Below, in pieces: positions 14,301 through 25,207 of a stretch of DNA of 62,000 nt (positions within the stretch are counted from its first letter, which is position 1; each line of letters begins with the position of its first letter). The translations under genes were made by a program, and so were the position numbers. Source of the DNA: Phoronis australis (Eukaryota; Phoronida; Phoronidae); contig NMRA01000255.1 in the NCBI GenBank assembly GCA_002633005.1, forward strand, positions 104,062 to 166,061, written 5' to 3'. The notes below the pieces were generated by a model, which ran no database searches, had not been told where the DNA came from, and was given only the letters and a program-made list of their open reading frames with translations.

Positions 14301-17300
14301 GTGCTCTATTCAGATCCCTATTCAATACAACTGTTATCGGTCTTTTGTTGTTTGTGCTGGGATCTCGTGGTGACGCAAAAGGGCATAGAGTTGCGTGAAT
14401 AAACTCGGGTTTTCTTATTTTGCTCAGGCTTCCTTAGGACTACCTGGTTTGCCCAATACATGTAATAACAAAATTCCGTTGAAGTTAGGTTTTAAAACAA
14501 ATAATAAGAATTTCTGTGCGTCTTGAAATTTGCATAACTTGTTTAGGAAGTCGTACATCTGAGGGCTCCCTAATACAATTGATACACATAATTTCGCTGC
14601 ATTAATCGCGCAGATGTTGCTATTTGAGTGATTCAAGTGCCCACAAATCACGTTAGTGGCACTGACAAAGTGGCGACTTTTGCCGAGTTGAAAGGCATGG
14701 TCAACTATCTGCGTTGTTGTCGGAGAAGATTTAACTAGGATATATCTGTAGACAAGCTACTACAAAAAACTGCTCTGTATACCTGGTTGGTGTCTGAGAT
14801 AAAACTAGGAGGAATATTTTATTTATTTCAATGTGAAGTGCTCATTTAATTAACCTTGCACTGTACTGAAAAGTATTGAAATTGTTTTTTGTTTAAAACT
14901 CAACTTTTTCAGCGTATGATTATACGTCATAATAGGAAACATATTTCTCTAAAGTTTATAATGTACAAATTGTGCTTTGAGTTCATTTTTGTAGCGTATT
15001 ACATTCTACTTCAGAACATATTAAAATAACAAAATCTGAAAAATCTTAGTTGATTCACAGAAATAGGCTACATTTGGATTATGAAGTGTGGGGATTCCTT
15101 AAATCCTTCATCCTAACAGCTTCATAATTTTTTATTATCCCGCTTGTGAATTTAACTATCTAGATGTAACCCTCAACTACCTTAAACGCTTGAAAACCAT
15201 GCGTCCAATATGTCTAAAAGGTTACATTTTTACCTCATATCTGAGGGTGACAAGTGGCAAAAACAGTTATGGGTGGAATCAATACAACGACTAACACTCT
15301 CTCATACATGTATGTCAGGTATTAAACTGGACGATACCAGGACACATCAGCTACTTGCACATGTAACAGGTGATGGGGGTACAAAGGTTAGAACACTGAA
15401 CAGCCTCCAAAGTGCTAAAATCGTCACTGTTGGCACAACTTAGAATCATTTGAATTGTATGTCATTGCTTTGTGGATAGAAACATTTTCGCCGAATTTCA
15501 TGAACTTCCACCAAAGAAATCTTATTATTGAAACTGCCACCATCTGGGCCAGCAATAGTCGAATCATCTAAAATTTGTGATCGTTCGATTTCGTTACTGC
15601 AGGAACATACTTGCAAAAATGAAAGAAAGCCCCTTCATAGCTTTTACGAGATACAGCTGCACACTGCTATTGGTCAAGGACTGTAAAATACGCGATTGTA
15701 TGTCCTTTTCATCCGTTGTTTCTTAAAGACAAACAAAAACCCCAATTTCATATCCCGCAAATTTTTGTCCGCACAACACCTCAAAAATGGTTAAAATCGA
15801 ATGCTAGTAATTTGGCAAAATTTATCCGAATTTTGTGGCTTCAATAACGGTTACCGGAAACCTCTTTGAAAATGTAAAGATTGTCTTCTGGTAGATCAGG
15901 TTCAATGTCTACCTAAAAATTATAAAGAATTTTTCGTCCCCGTGCTTTAAACTGTTTTAAAAGTATTTTACTAATACTGAACCTCTTCGATCTAGAAAAT
16001 GAACTATTTTGGGCCAAAATATTCACGATGCTCTATCTTAAGACTAAAAATGTTGAAATAAACATTTTGAACTATTCTCACCAAGATGTACTGTATGAAC
16101 ACACAACTTTTTTCAAGTTCTGAGTCGGTTACACTAGAGTCGACCTTTTGCTGTTCTGGTGGAATGACTGTTAAATACTTCATCGGCACAGTTCAGACAA
16201 CTAAAGATTGATGAAATTGAAATTCTTGAAACTACAGTATGGGTCATGTTTCAGATATTTTTCTACTCTGGTGAAATGTTTGACGCTGCTGGACTCGGGC
16301 AAAACAAGCAGTACGCAGTACTTTCCACTGGAATAATCAACTTCATCGCCACCATCGTCTCGGTAAATAGAGAAAACGTCCTTTACTATATTTCACATGT
16401 TGGTTTCTAAGCATTGGGTGCTAGGCACTTTTGTTCACAGCTTTCTTTCCTGCACTGTCATTCGTGCTCCAACTCATTCCACTTACGCCGCGTCCAAATC
16501 TTAAATTTAACTGTATTCTGGCACTACAGAGGAAACGCGTAGCTACTGCAAAGCAGTACGTATGGCCTCTCGTGGCAAATTTAGGAAGGGCCGAGGACCC
16601 AGCCCTTAGACCAACAATAAACTAGTAAAAATGAATTGTGTTTTCTAGATCACAGCTTAAAAACCTAATCTACAATTATACAGCGTACACAATTTGGCAA
16701 GGAAACGCACCATCAATCAAAAGAAATGAGAGCCTCGCTTCTTAATTTCCCAGTTACTTATGCTTCGTGGTCCTGCTATCCCATATTGTAAATGTTACGC
16801 AGGCATTGCTCCTGAAAAGACTCATCCAGAACATTCGTGGCCTAAACTTACTTCTCAACGGGAGTGAGCGGTGTCTGTACTTGGGTACATTAGACACTAC
16901 GGATATACCCGAGATGTTCCGCAAAGGCCCTCCCAGGACCGATGCTGCGTCATGTGTGATCGTATATGCAGACTGCTTAAATGATTAGCGTCGGATTTAC
17001 AATCACGAATAGTTATCATCATAAACGCATTAGGCGGCACTCAAGGGACAGCTGTCTCCCGTATTCTGCGCAGGAATAACTGAGTCAATTAACGGGTGAA
17101 CAATGCATCCATCTTTGAGCAAAAAACCCTACTCTGGGGAGCGATTTCTGTCTCGAAAAACACACCCCTGGGTTATTTGAAAATGATTCATACAAACACT
17201 GTAGTTAAGTTCGCCAAAAAAAACTATGATTAGACAAAATCATTGTTTTGATCATTGGTGACTATCAAAATTTTGTAACTTGTTTTACAATACAAATGTT

Positions 17301-20300
17301 CAGTGGCACTAATTTTAACTCAAGCAATTTTGATGCGTTTGTCGGAATTTTTGTTCGAGTACTGCAAAATTGGATTAAGTACTGGTATATGTTTATTTGA
17401 ACCATAAAATACTCGAGCACACGTTCTTCAGCTAATACTTGAGAAGTGCAGAGATGTGAAAAATAAGTTGGTGTTTCACTTTAAATATGGAAATTGGAAG
17501 GAAAAAAATATTCGTGGCAAAAATGGACGAAGTGCCGATAAACCAAACTTTGTTTAGTTTCATGCCATGAACTTGAAGTAATGGATAATTCCGACATGTT
17601 AGTCAAACTGATAACTCCAGCCAATAAGATCGCGGTAACACGAAAACACAACGATGGTTATGAAGGAAAGCCTTAAGACGGTTTTACGATGTTCTCGGGG
17701 TACTTGCAATAAAGATCGACGATATGCAGAGAACGAAAGAAGGAAATTCCTTGAAGCCGATAAAAACGTGACAAATTTCACGAGACATGGGAATACCCTT
17801 GGATAAACCATAAATTATTATCGAGTATCTAGGGATAAACAACCACAAAGTGAAAGAAATTTACCTTTATAACATTTCTCATTTTTATGATGCAGCTCTA
17901 TAGGGCAATAGTTTGGGCGACATACCATAGCATATCGTAGAGAATCTGCTTACAAATGACTTTCCGACATTTTGACTTTGCGCTTGTGAAACTTTGCAAC
18001 GGTAGCTTTGGTAGGCGTGGCCTAACTGCGTTTGTCGGAATTATCCATTTCCATCCACCCACCCTTAGGTTCGGCGAATATGCAGCAGTAAATTTAACTG
18101 TGGTGGTGATTTTGTTGCTGTTCTTGAACACCAAAGTTTCGCCTTTTTTCTGTCAAAGTCCTTTAACTTAGAAAACTTGTTTGGTTATCTTTAATTTGGT
18201 TACTGACGTATACTCCCGTAAATAATTCACGCACATTTTAAGATCTCTGATAGCATCTTTGGGGCCCGATTTCTTGTCTATCAATTAATGCCACGAACAT
18301 AGAATTATGTGTTGATCTTAATACCTATGAGATTTAACATGGCCACTCTACAGTATCCGACCTGCCAGATAGTATTCGCATGATCACGTCATCTGGTGGA
18401 CCCTATCCAATAACTGTGGATGAACTTTTTAAATTCAGTGTTGTTACCACTTATTATTGAATGTTTAGTTGGCATGCGACTTTTGCTGCCTCTTTATATC
18501 CCCCATTGCAAACCCAATGGTATACTCAGAATCTCACACTATTCCTAAGAATTACCCACGGTCAAGTATTTGCAAGCGTGACCGCCGAAAGATTCCGGAT
18601 TAATACGTTGGGCACATTTTGGACGTTGTTCTACCGATTTCGCCAATTGAACTCTGTCCCGATTTTTAGTCGGATCAGTAGTAGCGTGTAAATTAGTGAT
18701 TTTTGGTGGGGACGTTCGATGGTGCTCCCAATAATTGAGATAGAATTCAAGGCGAAGGCAACCTTTTTCATGTCATTTTTAGCAAAAATAAGGTTCGTTG
18801 ATTATCCCAGACATATTTTTCACATATTTACTGCTTTTCGTAATTTAATTTAACTCGTCGTCCTCTCCGGAAGTGACGTTTTGGGAGGCAAGAATTTCGC
18901 GCCAATTTCTTTTCATATAGTCTGACTGTGAGAGCAGTCGAGTCAGTCATTGTTTTACCTCGGTTGTGATAAGTTCGGTCGTCGTTTGCTTTTGCTTAAG
19001 AGTCAGTCAACATGCCACGCTGTTGCTGCGTACTGGGGTGTACTCATTATCGTCTCACGTACAGAGGAAGAACTGTCCCACTTGCCCGAGTGTCCCGCGA
19101 AACACTCCCACTGGAGGGTGATCTGAGCACCCAAACTGCTTACATCCCGCCGTGTGACTCCCTCATCACACACCTGGCACCTTCCAAATAGCTCCAATAC
19201 AAGTCTACAATAAACTTATCAAACTTAGGCTCACCGATCTGTTCATTGGATGACGAACTGTCCTCTTCACTGGGTGTCGAACTGGGCCTGTATTCACCTG
19301 CACTACTCAACATCGCTGCAGGGCTGCTTATACAGGCTCTGCCGGGGCTAGAGACAAAAACACAAGGCGAATCACTGCTAGTTCCCGGAATTGCACGCAA
19401 TGGGGTACGTTCAAAGGCACGGGTGATAGTAGATGAAGTGCCTTCAGTCACTGTATATAGTGGCCACAGCTCGCGAGGCTTCTCGCTTCAACAACACTTT
19501 TCTCGGGGTTGGCGACGGGGCACTGCCGGGAATCAACAGCGACGGTATGGTACCCTTCTTCAGACGTTGTTTCGCAGGGACCTTCATCAATTCAGCGTAC
19601 ATATCTGTCATAACCTGACGGCAGAAAATGCTTGCCACACACTTGGTAACCCTCCACTGCTTTGTACGTTGCGTGGACGGGTAGCGCTGCGTTCTTCACA
19701 TGAACGAGCTAGCCAAGTACGGCGAAATGTGTCATCCTTCGGAAAGCGACGCAAGGTACCCAAAGCGCGTGTGAGACGATAATGAGTACATCCCGGCACG
19801 CAGCAACAGCGTGGCATGTTGACTGACTTGTAAACAAAAGCAAACGACGACCGAAATTATCACAACCGAGGTAGAACAATGACCGACTCGACAGCTCTCA
19901 CAGTCAGACCATAATGAAAAGAAATTGGCGCGAAACTCTTGCCTCCCAAAACGTCACTTCCGGAGTAGAGGACGAGAAATTAAACAAATTACGAAAAGCT
20001 GTAATTAAGTGAAAAATATGTCTAGGATAATCAACGAACCTTATTTTTGCTAAAAATGACATGAAAAAGGTTGCCTTCGCCTTTAATTGGCGAAATCGAC
20101 CGAACATCGCCCGATATGTGACCAAGGAGTGAAGAGTACTTATTCTGAAGTCTTGCAATTCAACATGCAGAAAAGTCGAATTGCGCGTATATAAGATGTG
20201 TCATCATTTCAGAGATACGTTGATTCTGATACACATGATTATTCGTTTATGAAAAACGACTGAAATTATTTATGAGTTATACGCGAGTTCTTGTCTCTTA

Positions 20301-23300
20301 TAAACAGGTCTTGTTCGAAATTGGTGTTTCATTTGATATCGTTTGGAATTCGGGAAAACCTGTACTCAGCCATTCGACTACCAAACAGCAAATTTCACAG
20401 ATGATTTTGCCAGTGTGAAGAAACGCTTTATTGATGTTTCTGTGTGTGTTGTGACGTATGTTGATCAAATTTGGGCATCTATCGCATGATATACGCACCC
20501 CCATACAGCTTCGTCCAAATATTCTTGCCTGTCTTCCAGCTGTACCTATTAGAAAAGATTGGACGACGTCCTCTGTTGATCTATCCTCTTGTAATGATGG
20601 GTGTGGCCAGTGGTGTGCTGGTAATAACGTTGCAGTACCAAAGTGTCGCCATCCTTAACATCGTTCTAACATGCATCTACATAGTCGGCTTTGCCGTCGG
20701 CCTAGGTAAGTTGCAGTACCGGACGATCTAAACTAGATTGTAAAATTGCGTTTTCATCTTATTCGGTCACCTTTACTTCTCAATTTACCAAAGCAGTAAA
20801 CACAGTGGTCATCCCAGATAATCATATGACATAGTATGGTCATATGACATGATATGTCCTCGTACGACCACTCCCTTGCATGGAACAGTTCTAAATAGAT
20901 GATACTCAACTAAGTTATCTAAATCTTCTGCCTATTTGTTTTTTGGTTACACATAAATTATAATTTTTCCATCGTTTGGTTATTATTGAGCTCCTCATTG
21001 ACTAACGGCATTTTCTAACAATATATCTGAAACCGAGTCCTTATTTCAATGAAAAGGGACTTAGTCCTTAAATTAGGGGCGTTGCATGACAAGATACCTT
21101 AGTATTTTCACAACAGGTATTGATAATTCAACATAGACTCCACGGTCTGTGCTGCTTATGAAAATAAAAGGACATAAGAAAGGACAATGAGTGATTTCAC
21201 AAACAATTGCGGTGAAAAAATTAGAAACATAGTTGAGCCCCTATTTAGGATCACTGTTTTATGCAACCGGGCACAAACGTGTTTGCCGCTAGGCGTGCTA
21301 TTAAAATCAGCATATCTTGGCTGGACATGCCCTTCAACAAGTGAATCACTTGCACGTACTATTGAATTAAACACACAAGTCATAACCTGATGTGCGCACG
21401 AACAAAAACAAGCACCAGAACTTCAAATTCCTACATCCGCAGTCATTCGAAAGAAAGTTTTGTCAGCCCAGAGATGACACACGAATCATGCTCGTGCAAA
21501 TTAGTTCGCGATTCATAGGCATACGTTTGAGGTAAGCACACACAACGTTGTCGAAATTATGATGCAGTCGTTCATGAGGACAATGCAGGTAGAATGATTA
21601 GAGACTCAAGTTGATCGATTGTGTGTCTGGGCTACAAGAAAGGCACGCAATACGGAGATCACACGCACACGCACACGCACACGCACACACACACACACAC
21701 ACACACAGGCTGGTGAAAGCACCTGGAGGTTTTCTCAGAGCAGTGTAATGACTTCCGGCGTTACAATGTGTCGTTGCTCGGCTAACCGTGTGATACTTTT
21801 CAAGTTGCCTAGGTGGTGAATGCTGTATTTCTGAACGAACTAACCAGCAGAAACAGCAAAACCCATAAGTTTCTGAACGATTCAACAAATGGCGAACAGA
21901 CGAGGATTTAAATCAGAGCAAAAACATGCCACATGAAGAAATCAGAGGTCATATAATGCAACAAATACAGACCGATCCCTCGAGCATGCCACATCACATG
22001 ACTACCAGGAGAGCAACGTTACACTACCCCAGTCCATATGAGCTGATATTGGTCTTAGGATCGGTCAATATTTAGTGCCATATAGAACTAAGCTGTATTT
22101 TTTATATATTTTATTTGTTTATTTCAGTCGAACAATTGACGATAAAAAGAATTTGAACCATTACAAATAACTTATTGTATTTTCAGGACCAATCCCACCT
22201 TTCGTCGCCTCCGAAGTATTCACGCAAGAGCCACGCCCAGCTGCCATGACAGTGGGAACCTTTGTGAATTTTACTTGCACTCTTGTTGTAGCTCTTATTA
22301 CGCCCATCTTGAGAGTAAGCGTATGCCTTGTCCTTGCAATACATGTATATAGCACCGAAAGAGGAATTCCGGTAAACATTGGCCAAAATTGTAGTTGGCT
22401 AAATTTTGAATCCCACAGGCCAATTAATTGACTCCTGCACCCTCGCGTTGGATTTACTGGTGAGGGGCAAGGGGGTCATGCCCCCTAAAATTCTCCAATA
22501 ATCTATTTGGCAGTTCGGGGTTGCGAATGTCTGACCGGCAAAATCCTGGGTGACACTCCCCTGGTCCTTCTAACTCAAAATTCTGGATCCGTCCCTGGTC
22601 TATATGAAAGTGCACTACGCGTAGCCGCTATGCGTAGTGAACTTTTATATAGTACCCGCGTGGCTCGATGGCTGAAGAGCAAGTTTCTCAAAAGACTTTG
22701 GTTGTTTCAGTTTTATGGGTCTTTTGTGACGTGGCCCATTGCTGTAGGTAACACCCGGCCTTCAGTGCTCCCATACAGATAGCGTAGATGCGAAAGATAT
22801 AAGATAACAGGCAACGTGAAATCAACTAAAAACGGTATCACGCTTTGTGGAAACAACAGCTCCAAAATGGCAACCGCATGCTGATTCTAGTTTTCAATTA
22901 AACCATTATGAAAATTTAAGTACGTATTAGAAGTGGAAATTTATTTGAAAATCGGTAATCTTTAAATGATTGTGTGTGAAAAGTTTTACACGTCTTCGCT
23001 GAGCAAACCACAGACTGGCAGTAAAAACTGATCATCTGTTAAATACTGACTATAAAAAAATGTTCTCACTATGCTCGCAGTTCGAACTGAGTCGAAGATT
23101 GATATCACTTTTTATTCGCTTGTGCTCTTCTCTGAAATTAGTGTTAAATACATAAGCGGAAGCCTGTGGACAAATGCGTCCAGGTAGGTTGTTAAGGAAA
23201 CCTGATACCCCAGTTCTAGAGCGCTTAGCTCGCCAATATATTTATTTATATGTAGTACTTTGGGCCAATGGTCAAGTTTTCAAATAAATGTAGATTATTA

Positions 23301-24067
23301 AACGACGAGGCTGCTACTTCCCGTATCTAGTTTTTGAATGGATTTTGGTGAATAATAACCCTCGGGGTTAGCACCCCTGGGTGACAATTCCTTTCAAGCC
23401 ACAAGGGGCCTAGACAGCTAACTGCTGATGACATGTAATAATCGAAATGTATCCCATTTCCAGCATTCAACTTTGCAAAATCACAAAACAAAAATTATAT
23501 TTACCTTTGGTTGCGCTTCACGTCCGTCATCCCCCTGCAACGCAGTACGAGCGTTTTTTTTTAAACATCGAAGCATGTTAGTAATGTTTTCCCGCCAAAT
23601 CGTTATCTCCCACGGGAAGCAATTGTACGGATTATTACGCGGTACAGCCCAGGCTTGTATTTGGCGAGCATGCATGGTAAACACCATACACCTACACGCA
23701 TTCATTCCAGGACACCATCCAATCGTACGTGTTCATCATCTTCATCGTCTTCATTGTGGCCAGCGTCGCTTTCGTCATCGTGGTTGTACCAGAGACAAAG
23801 AACCGCACGTTCGAAGATATATTCCAGCAACTGGCCAACATTGACGTAAAGGAGCCAACGCCAAAAAAGGGGGCAGAGATGAACCAGTTCCGGGACTCGG
23901 TGAAGCTGGAGAATGTGCCGGAGGAATCGCCGTCTTTAGCCCAGCCGGTGGCCAACACCATTGAAAGCTCAGTGAAGCCGCCTGCAGAGACGTACGATGA
24001 AGTCCTGCAGCTTCCTGGAGAGGCTGACGTGCCACAAGACAACGCCAACTCAGAAACAGACATTTAA
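2346..24067 (+). CDS. SLC2A-like: Facilitative sugar transporter, SLC2A/GLUT family (N-terminal exon not found)
   Basis: A 12-TM major-facilitator hexose uniporter of the plasma membrane. Exons: 2346-2444, 3688-3836, 5346-5470, 12274-12414, 12790-12927, 13304-13491, 16255-16362, 20540-20705, 22187-22314, 23711-24067. All have AG/GT borders and join in frame to 532 visible residues. Seen motifs (visible numbering): FGYNIG in TM1; NQT at 47-49 in the first outer loop, the glycosylation site position of GLUT1; LGRKK 81-85; GR 116-117; PEIS 136-139 and RG 144-145; PDSPR 199-203; QQFSGIN 273-279; EKIGRR 321-326; GPIPPF 372-377; VPETK 440-444, then a hydrophilic tail of about 88 residues. Intron positions match mammalian GLUT genes. 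TM7 has QQF instead of class I QQLS, and TM10 has P where GLUT1 has Trp388, so class II or an invertebrate-specific branch is likelier than GLUT1-4. Substrate cannot be told. Introns reach 6.8 kb and are full of transposon debris. Confidence 0.95.
4201..4620. repeat. Cluster of about eight short AT-core hairpins
   Basis: In the second visible transporter intron, short palindromes recur every 35-75 bp. Clear ones are CCTATAT-CA-ATATAGG (4205-4220), GGAAATCT..AGATTTCC (4274-4299), CCTATATTAATGTAGG (4353-4368, one G-T pair), CTATA-AAAA-TATAG (4443-4456), GTATA-TACT-TATAC (4491-4504) and CTCCCTCTATTAACATAGGAG (core 4534-4548). Weaker ones lie at 4403-4417 and 4586-4618. Many cores share the form CCTATnnnAATATAGG and are followed by runs of C. 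The DNA between them is GC-richer and has its own small stems, such as CCTTC..GAAGG near 4240. It may be an old tandem repeat or the body of a non-autonomous element; I do not recognise the family. Confidence 0.6.
5560..6660 (+). mobile_element. Penelope-like retroelement fragment (reverse transcriptase end plus GIY-YIG domain), dead
   Basis: Pieces in several frames follow the order of a Penelope-like element. Around 5705-5857 is an RT-like stretch. At 5880-6080 comes the block SYMENFEAHVLR followed by YVDGNFVV, corresponding to the catalytic YVDD region with the second Asp changed to Gly. At 6100-6240 there is a GKPTDADQY segment followed, in another frame, by DVIRTLINRSE. At 6280-6504 a 74-residue frame holds GEVYGIQC and QCYVGE, matching the GIY and YVG(E) motifs of the GIY-YIG endonuclease. 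A last EVIYI-like piece lies near 6555. Stops and frameshifts break every domain, so it cannot be active. It begins only about 90 bp after a transporter exon. Family assignment rests on motif order recognised by eye. Confidence 0.82.
5583..5747. repeat. Imperfect inverted repeat inside the Penelope-like fragment
   Basis: The arm 5583-5647 (starting gaccgtgaccagtttctctt) is repeated in reverse complement at 5694-5747 (ending agaaactggtcacggatc), with a 46-bp spacer. The right arm lies in the sense orientation of the RT remnant, so the left arm looks like an inverted copy of it. The arms differ by small indels. Confidence 0.75.
6700..10008. other. Intronic DNA without recognised features
   Basis: Part of the largest transporter intron (5471-12273). 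AT-rich, with a short (TA)n tract near 8807-8821. Open frames on either strand are short and unrelated to known proteins. No RNA gene seen. Confidence 0.5.
10009..10162 (+). mobile_element. Small non-autonomous DNA transposon (MITE family 1, copy A)
   Basis: The ends are inverted: left gcggatttagaggggggg, right ggatccgcccctg (reverse complement caggggcggatcc). Internal blocks (cctaaaattcc, atttggcag, atgtctga, caaaatcctgg) recur in the same order in copies at 12043 (opposite strand) and 22445. A CAGxGGCGGAT terminus is common in animal cut-and-paste MITEs; the superfamily is not resolved. Confidence 0.7.
11432..11494. repeat. Two-copy 31-bp tandem repeat
   Basis: The block agccgacggactgacg occurs at 11434 and again at 11465, each followed by a diverged tail. 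Function unknown; it lies in the long transporter intron. Confidence 0.6.
12043..12198 (-). mobile_element. Small non-autonomous DNA transposon (MITE family 1, copy B)
   Basis: Inverted copy of the 10009 element. It opens with caggggagcatccatg and closes with ctaaatccgccactg; between them lie reverse complements of the shared blocks (caggattttgcc, cagatattcg, ccaaatgg). A poly-C run at 12173-12184 corresponds to the G-rich end of copy A. It ends 75 bp before the transporter exon at 12274. Confidence 0.7.
14184..14495 (+). repeat. Dispersed repeat R1, copy 1
   Basis: This block reappears at 36413-36825 in the same orientation. Shared stretches include cagctgcaaataacacc, ccctattcaatacaactgt, cttttgttgtttgtgctggg and gactacctggtt. 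No coding frame spans it. Probably a fragment of an interspersed element; class unknown. Here it lies in the transporter intron 13492-16254. Confidence 0.75.
18619..20110. mobile_element. Foldback-type element with long inverted arms and a THAP transposase remnant
   Basis: The arm 18749-19058 is repeated in reverse complement at 19771-20083, about 310 bp with very high identity, for example caacctttttcatgtcattt and gtgacgttttgggaggcaag in both. The match resumes outside this core (gatttcgccaatt near 18637 and in the right arm near 20090), but the left arm carries about 98 bp (18651-18748) absent from the right. The 712-bp middle carries minus-strand coding debris of a THAP protein. Each arm contains the THAP start (MPRCCCV..). 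It lies in the transporter intron 16363-20539. Kolobok- or P-type affinity is possible, since both use THAP domains. Confidence 0.8.
19140..19817 (-). pseudogene. Broken THAP-domain protein inside the foldback element
   Basis: Reading leftwards from the ATG at 19817, the protein begins MPRCCCVPGCTHY and continues with RRFPKDDTFRRTWLARSC, the Cys pair and Trp region of a THAP C2CH zinc finger. The distal Cys-x2-His is not seen in frame. Downstream the coding signal shifts frame: 19444-19638 (basic, KVPAKQRLKKG) and 19140-19451 (Ser-rich). A further piece at 19003-19197 reads CQVCDEG..WECFAGHSGKWDS, resembling the Cys/His block of THAP transposon proteins. No DDE core remains. An immobile remnant, not a host THAP gene, because its start lies in the element's arm. 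Confidence 0.7.
21661..21707. repeat. (AC)n microsatellite with ACACGC variants
   Basis: Several cacacg units run into a pure (ca)n tract in the transporter intron 20706-22186. Open frames crossing it on both strands (polyThr-His or Ala-Cys repeats) are by-products. Confidence 0.95.
22445..22597 (+). mobile_element. Small non-autonomous DNA transposon (MITE family 1, copy C)
   Basis: Same orientation and block order as copy A: ttggatttactgg, ccccctaaaattct, atttggcag, aatgtctga, caaaatcctgg, ending ctggatccgtccctgg. It starts about 130 bp after a transporter exon. Confidence 0.7.
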
Positions 24068-24401
24068 AGAGAAAACCGCATATCTAATGAACTATGTTGC
24101 CCAAAAGCGCACTAGAGAAACAGTTGTAAACTTTTTAAACTTATGTTATATTTATGCGTAACCTTTACCGAAACGTTTTAAGATTGTCGTATTAATTGGA
24201 GATACGCGGATTTCAAAGGTTTACGTGATTGGCACTTAAATGCATGTCCAAGTTGAGCAATGTGGGTCACTAATAACGAATACGAGTTGCCTGTAATAGA
24301 AACTTAACAACCACTACCCGTAACGACACTCGTCGGCGTACTTTCTTTATGTGTTGCCACCTTTCGTGAAACCCTTGGTCTGTTCCAAGATCATCTACGG
24401 C

Positions 24402-24407
24402 AATAAA
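24402..24407 (+). terminator. Candidate poly(A) signal of the transporter gene
   Basis: AATAAA about 335 bp after the stop codon (TAA ending at 24067); I saw no earlier canonical hexamer. A T-rich stretch follows near 24450. Not proven to be used. Confidence 0.5.
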
Positions 24408-25011
24408 ACAAGCGTTTGTCTCTAAAATCTCTGTTCGTTCTTCGTCTGTACGTGTTTTTTTGCTCTTCCAAAACAACGTCGTTGTGTTCTTTGCCGATTG
24501 CATGAATTAAAACTGGTTGTAATGAAACTCCCCGAAAGGCGACTGAAACTAATACGCTGCAATGAAACCAGCAATGAAACTTCTTCAACCTGCGTGGTCT
24601 GAAGTTGCCAAGTACTGTTCAATTCTAGTCGTTTCAAACCAGAAACTCATTTCTACTCCAAGGAAGGAACACTGTATTACATCATTTTTATGATGGTATG
24701 TGGCCGAACCCAAACGTTTTTGACACAAGACACGAGTTTACCACTTCTTTAAAAAACAAAATCCAACGCAAATATCAACCGTGAGGTAGATACGGTGGAA
24801 ATACCAAATCAATTGTATGTTATGCACAAGTATTAAACTCGTGGATTCATTAACTACATGTAGATACAATCTAGAACTACACAATCCCTGGATATGAAAA
24901 ACTCGTAAATGCCTGTATTAACGACCATGTGCCTATTTATAAACCATTTTTTCAAAGAAACGTTTATGCTCAATACCTTTACGTAACAATAACGCCATGT
25001 CTTAAAAGGAT
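24408..25011. other. Intergenic, nothing recognised
   Basis: Between the transporter's probable 3' end and a TTAA MITE. Open frames on the minus strand at 24270-24637 overlap one another and the transporter 3' UTR and show no known motif. Confidence 0.5.
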
Positions 25012-25207
25012 ACTAAACCCGGTTTTGGCCTATTAATAGAAATTAAAAACAACTTTCCCCATCCAGTTCCCTGAAATCCTTTGTAACCCTCGACAACTCT
25101 CAAAACTAGGACAACTCTCTTTAACTTGGAAGATAGATGCCAATGATGCATAAGCAGTGACAGAACGAGGATTGGTGTAAGTCAAACAGGGTTTAGTATA
25201 CTTTTAA
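25012..25207 (+). mobile_element. TTAA-flanked MITE (family 2, copy 1)
   Basis: Begins TTAA|AAGGATACTAAACC and ends GGGTTTAGTATACTT|TTAA, inverted termini with a TTAA target duplication. About 196 bp, no coding capacity. An inner block (gtgacagaacgaggatt) appears in reverse complement in copy 2 at 48103. TTAA target choice is typical of piggyBac and Kolobok transposases. Confidence 0.85.

Noticed and set aside
21598-21888. Cys/Ala-repeat open frame on the minus strand
   Set aside because: Produced by the (AC)n microsatellite.
22655-22700. Possible tRNA-derived SINE head (tggctcgatggctgaagagc)
   Set aside because: Looks like an A-box region, but no B-box or tail follows and no other copy was seen in the window.
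23428-24067. Alternative open frames on both strands over the last transporter exon
   Set aside because: The GLUT frame from 23711 carries the VPETK motif and joins in phase with the previous exon; the others are shadows.
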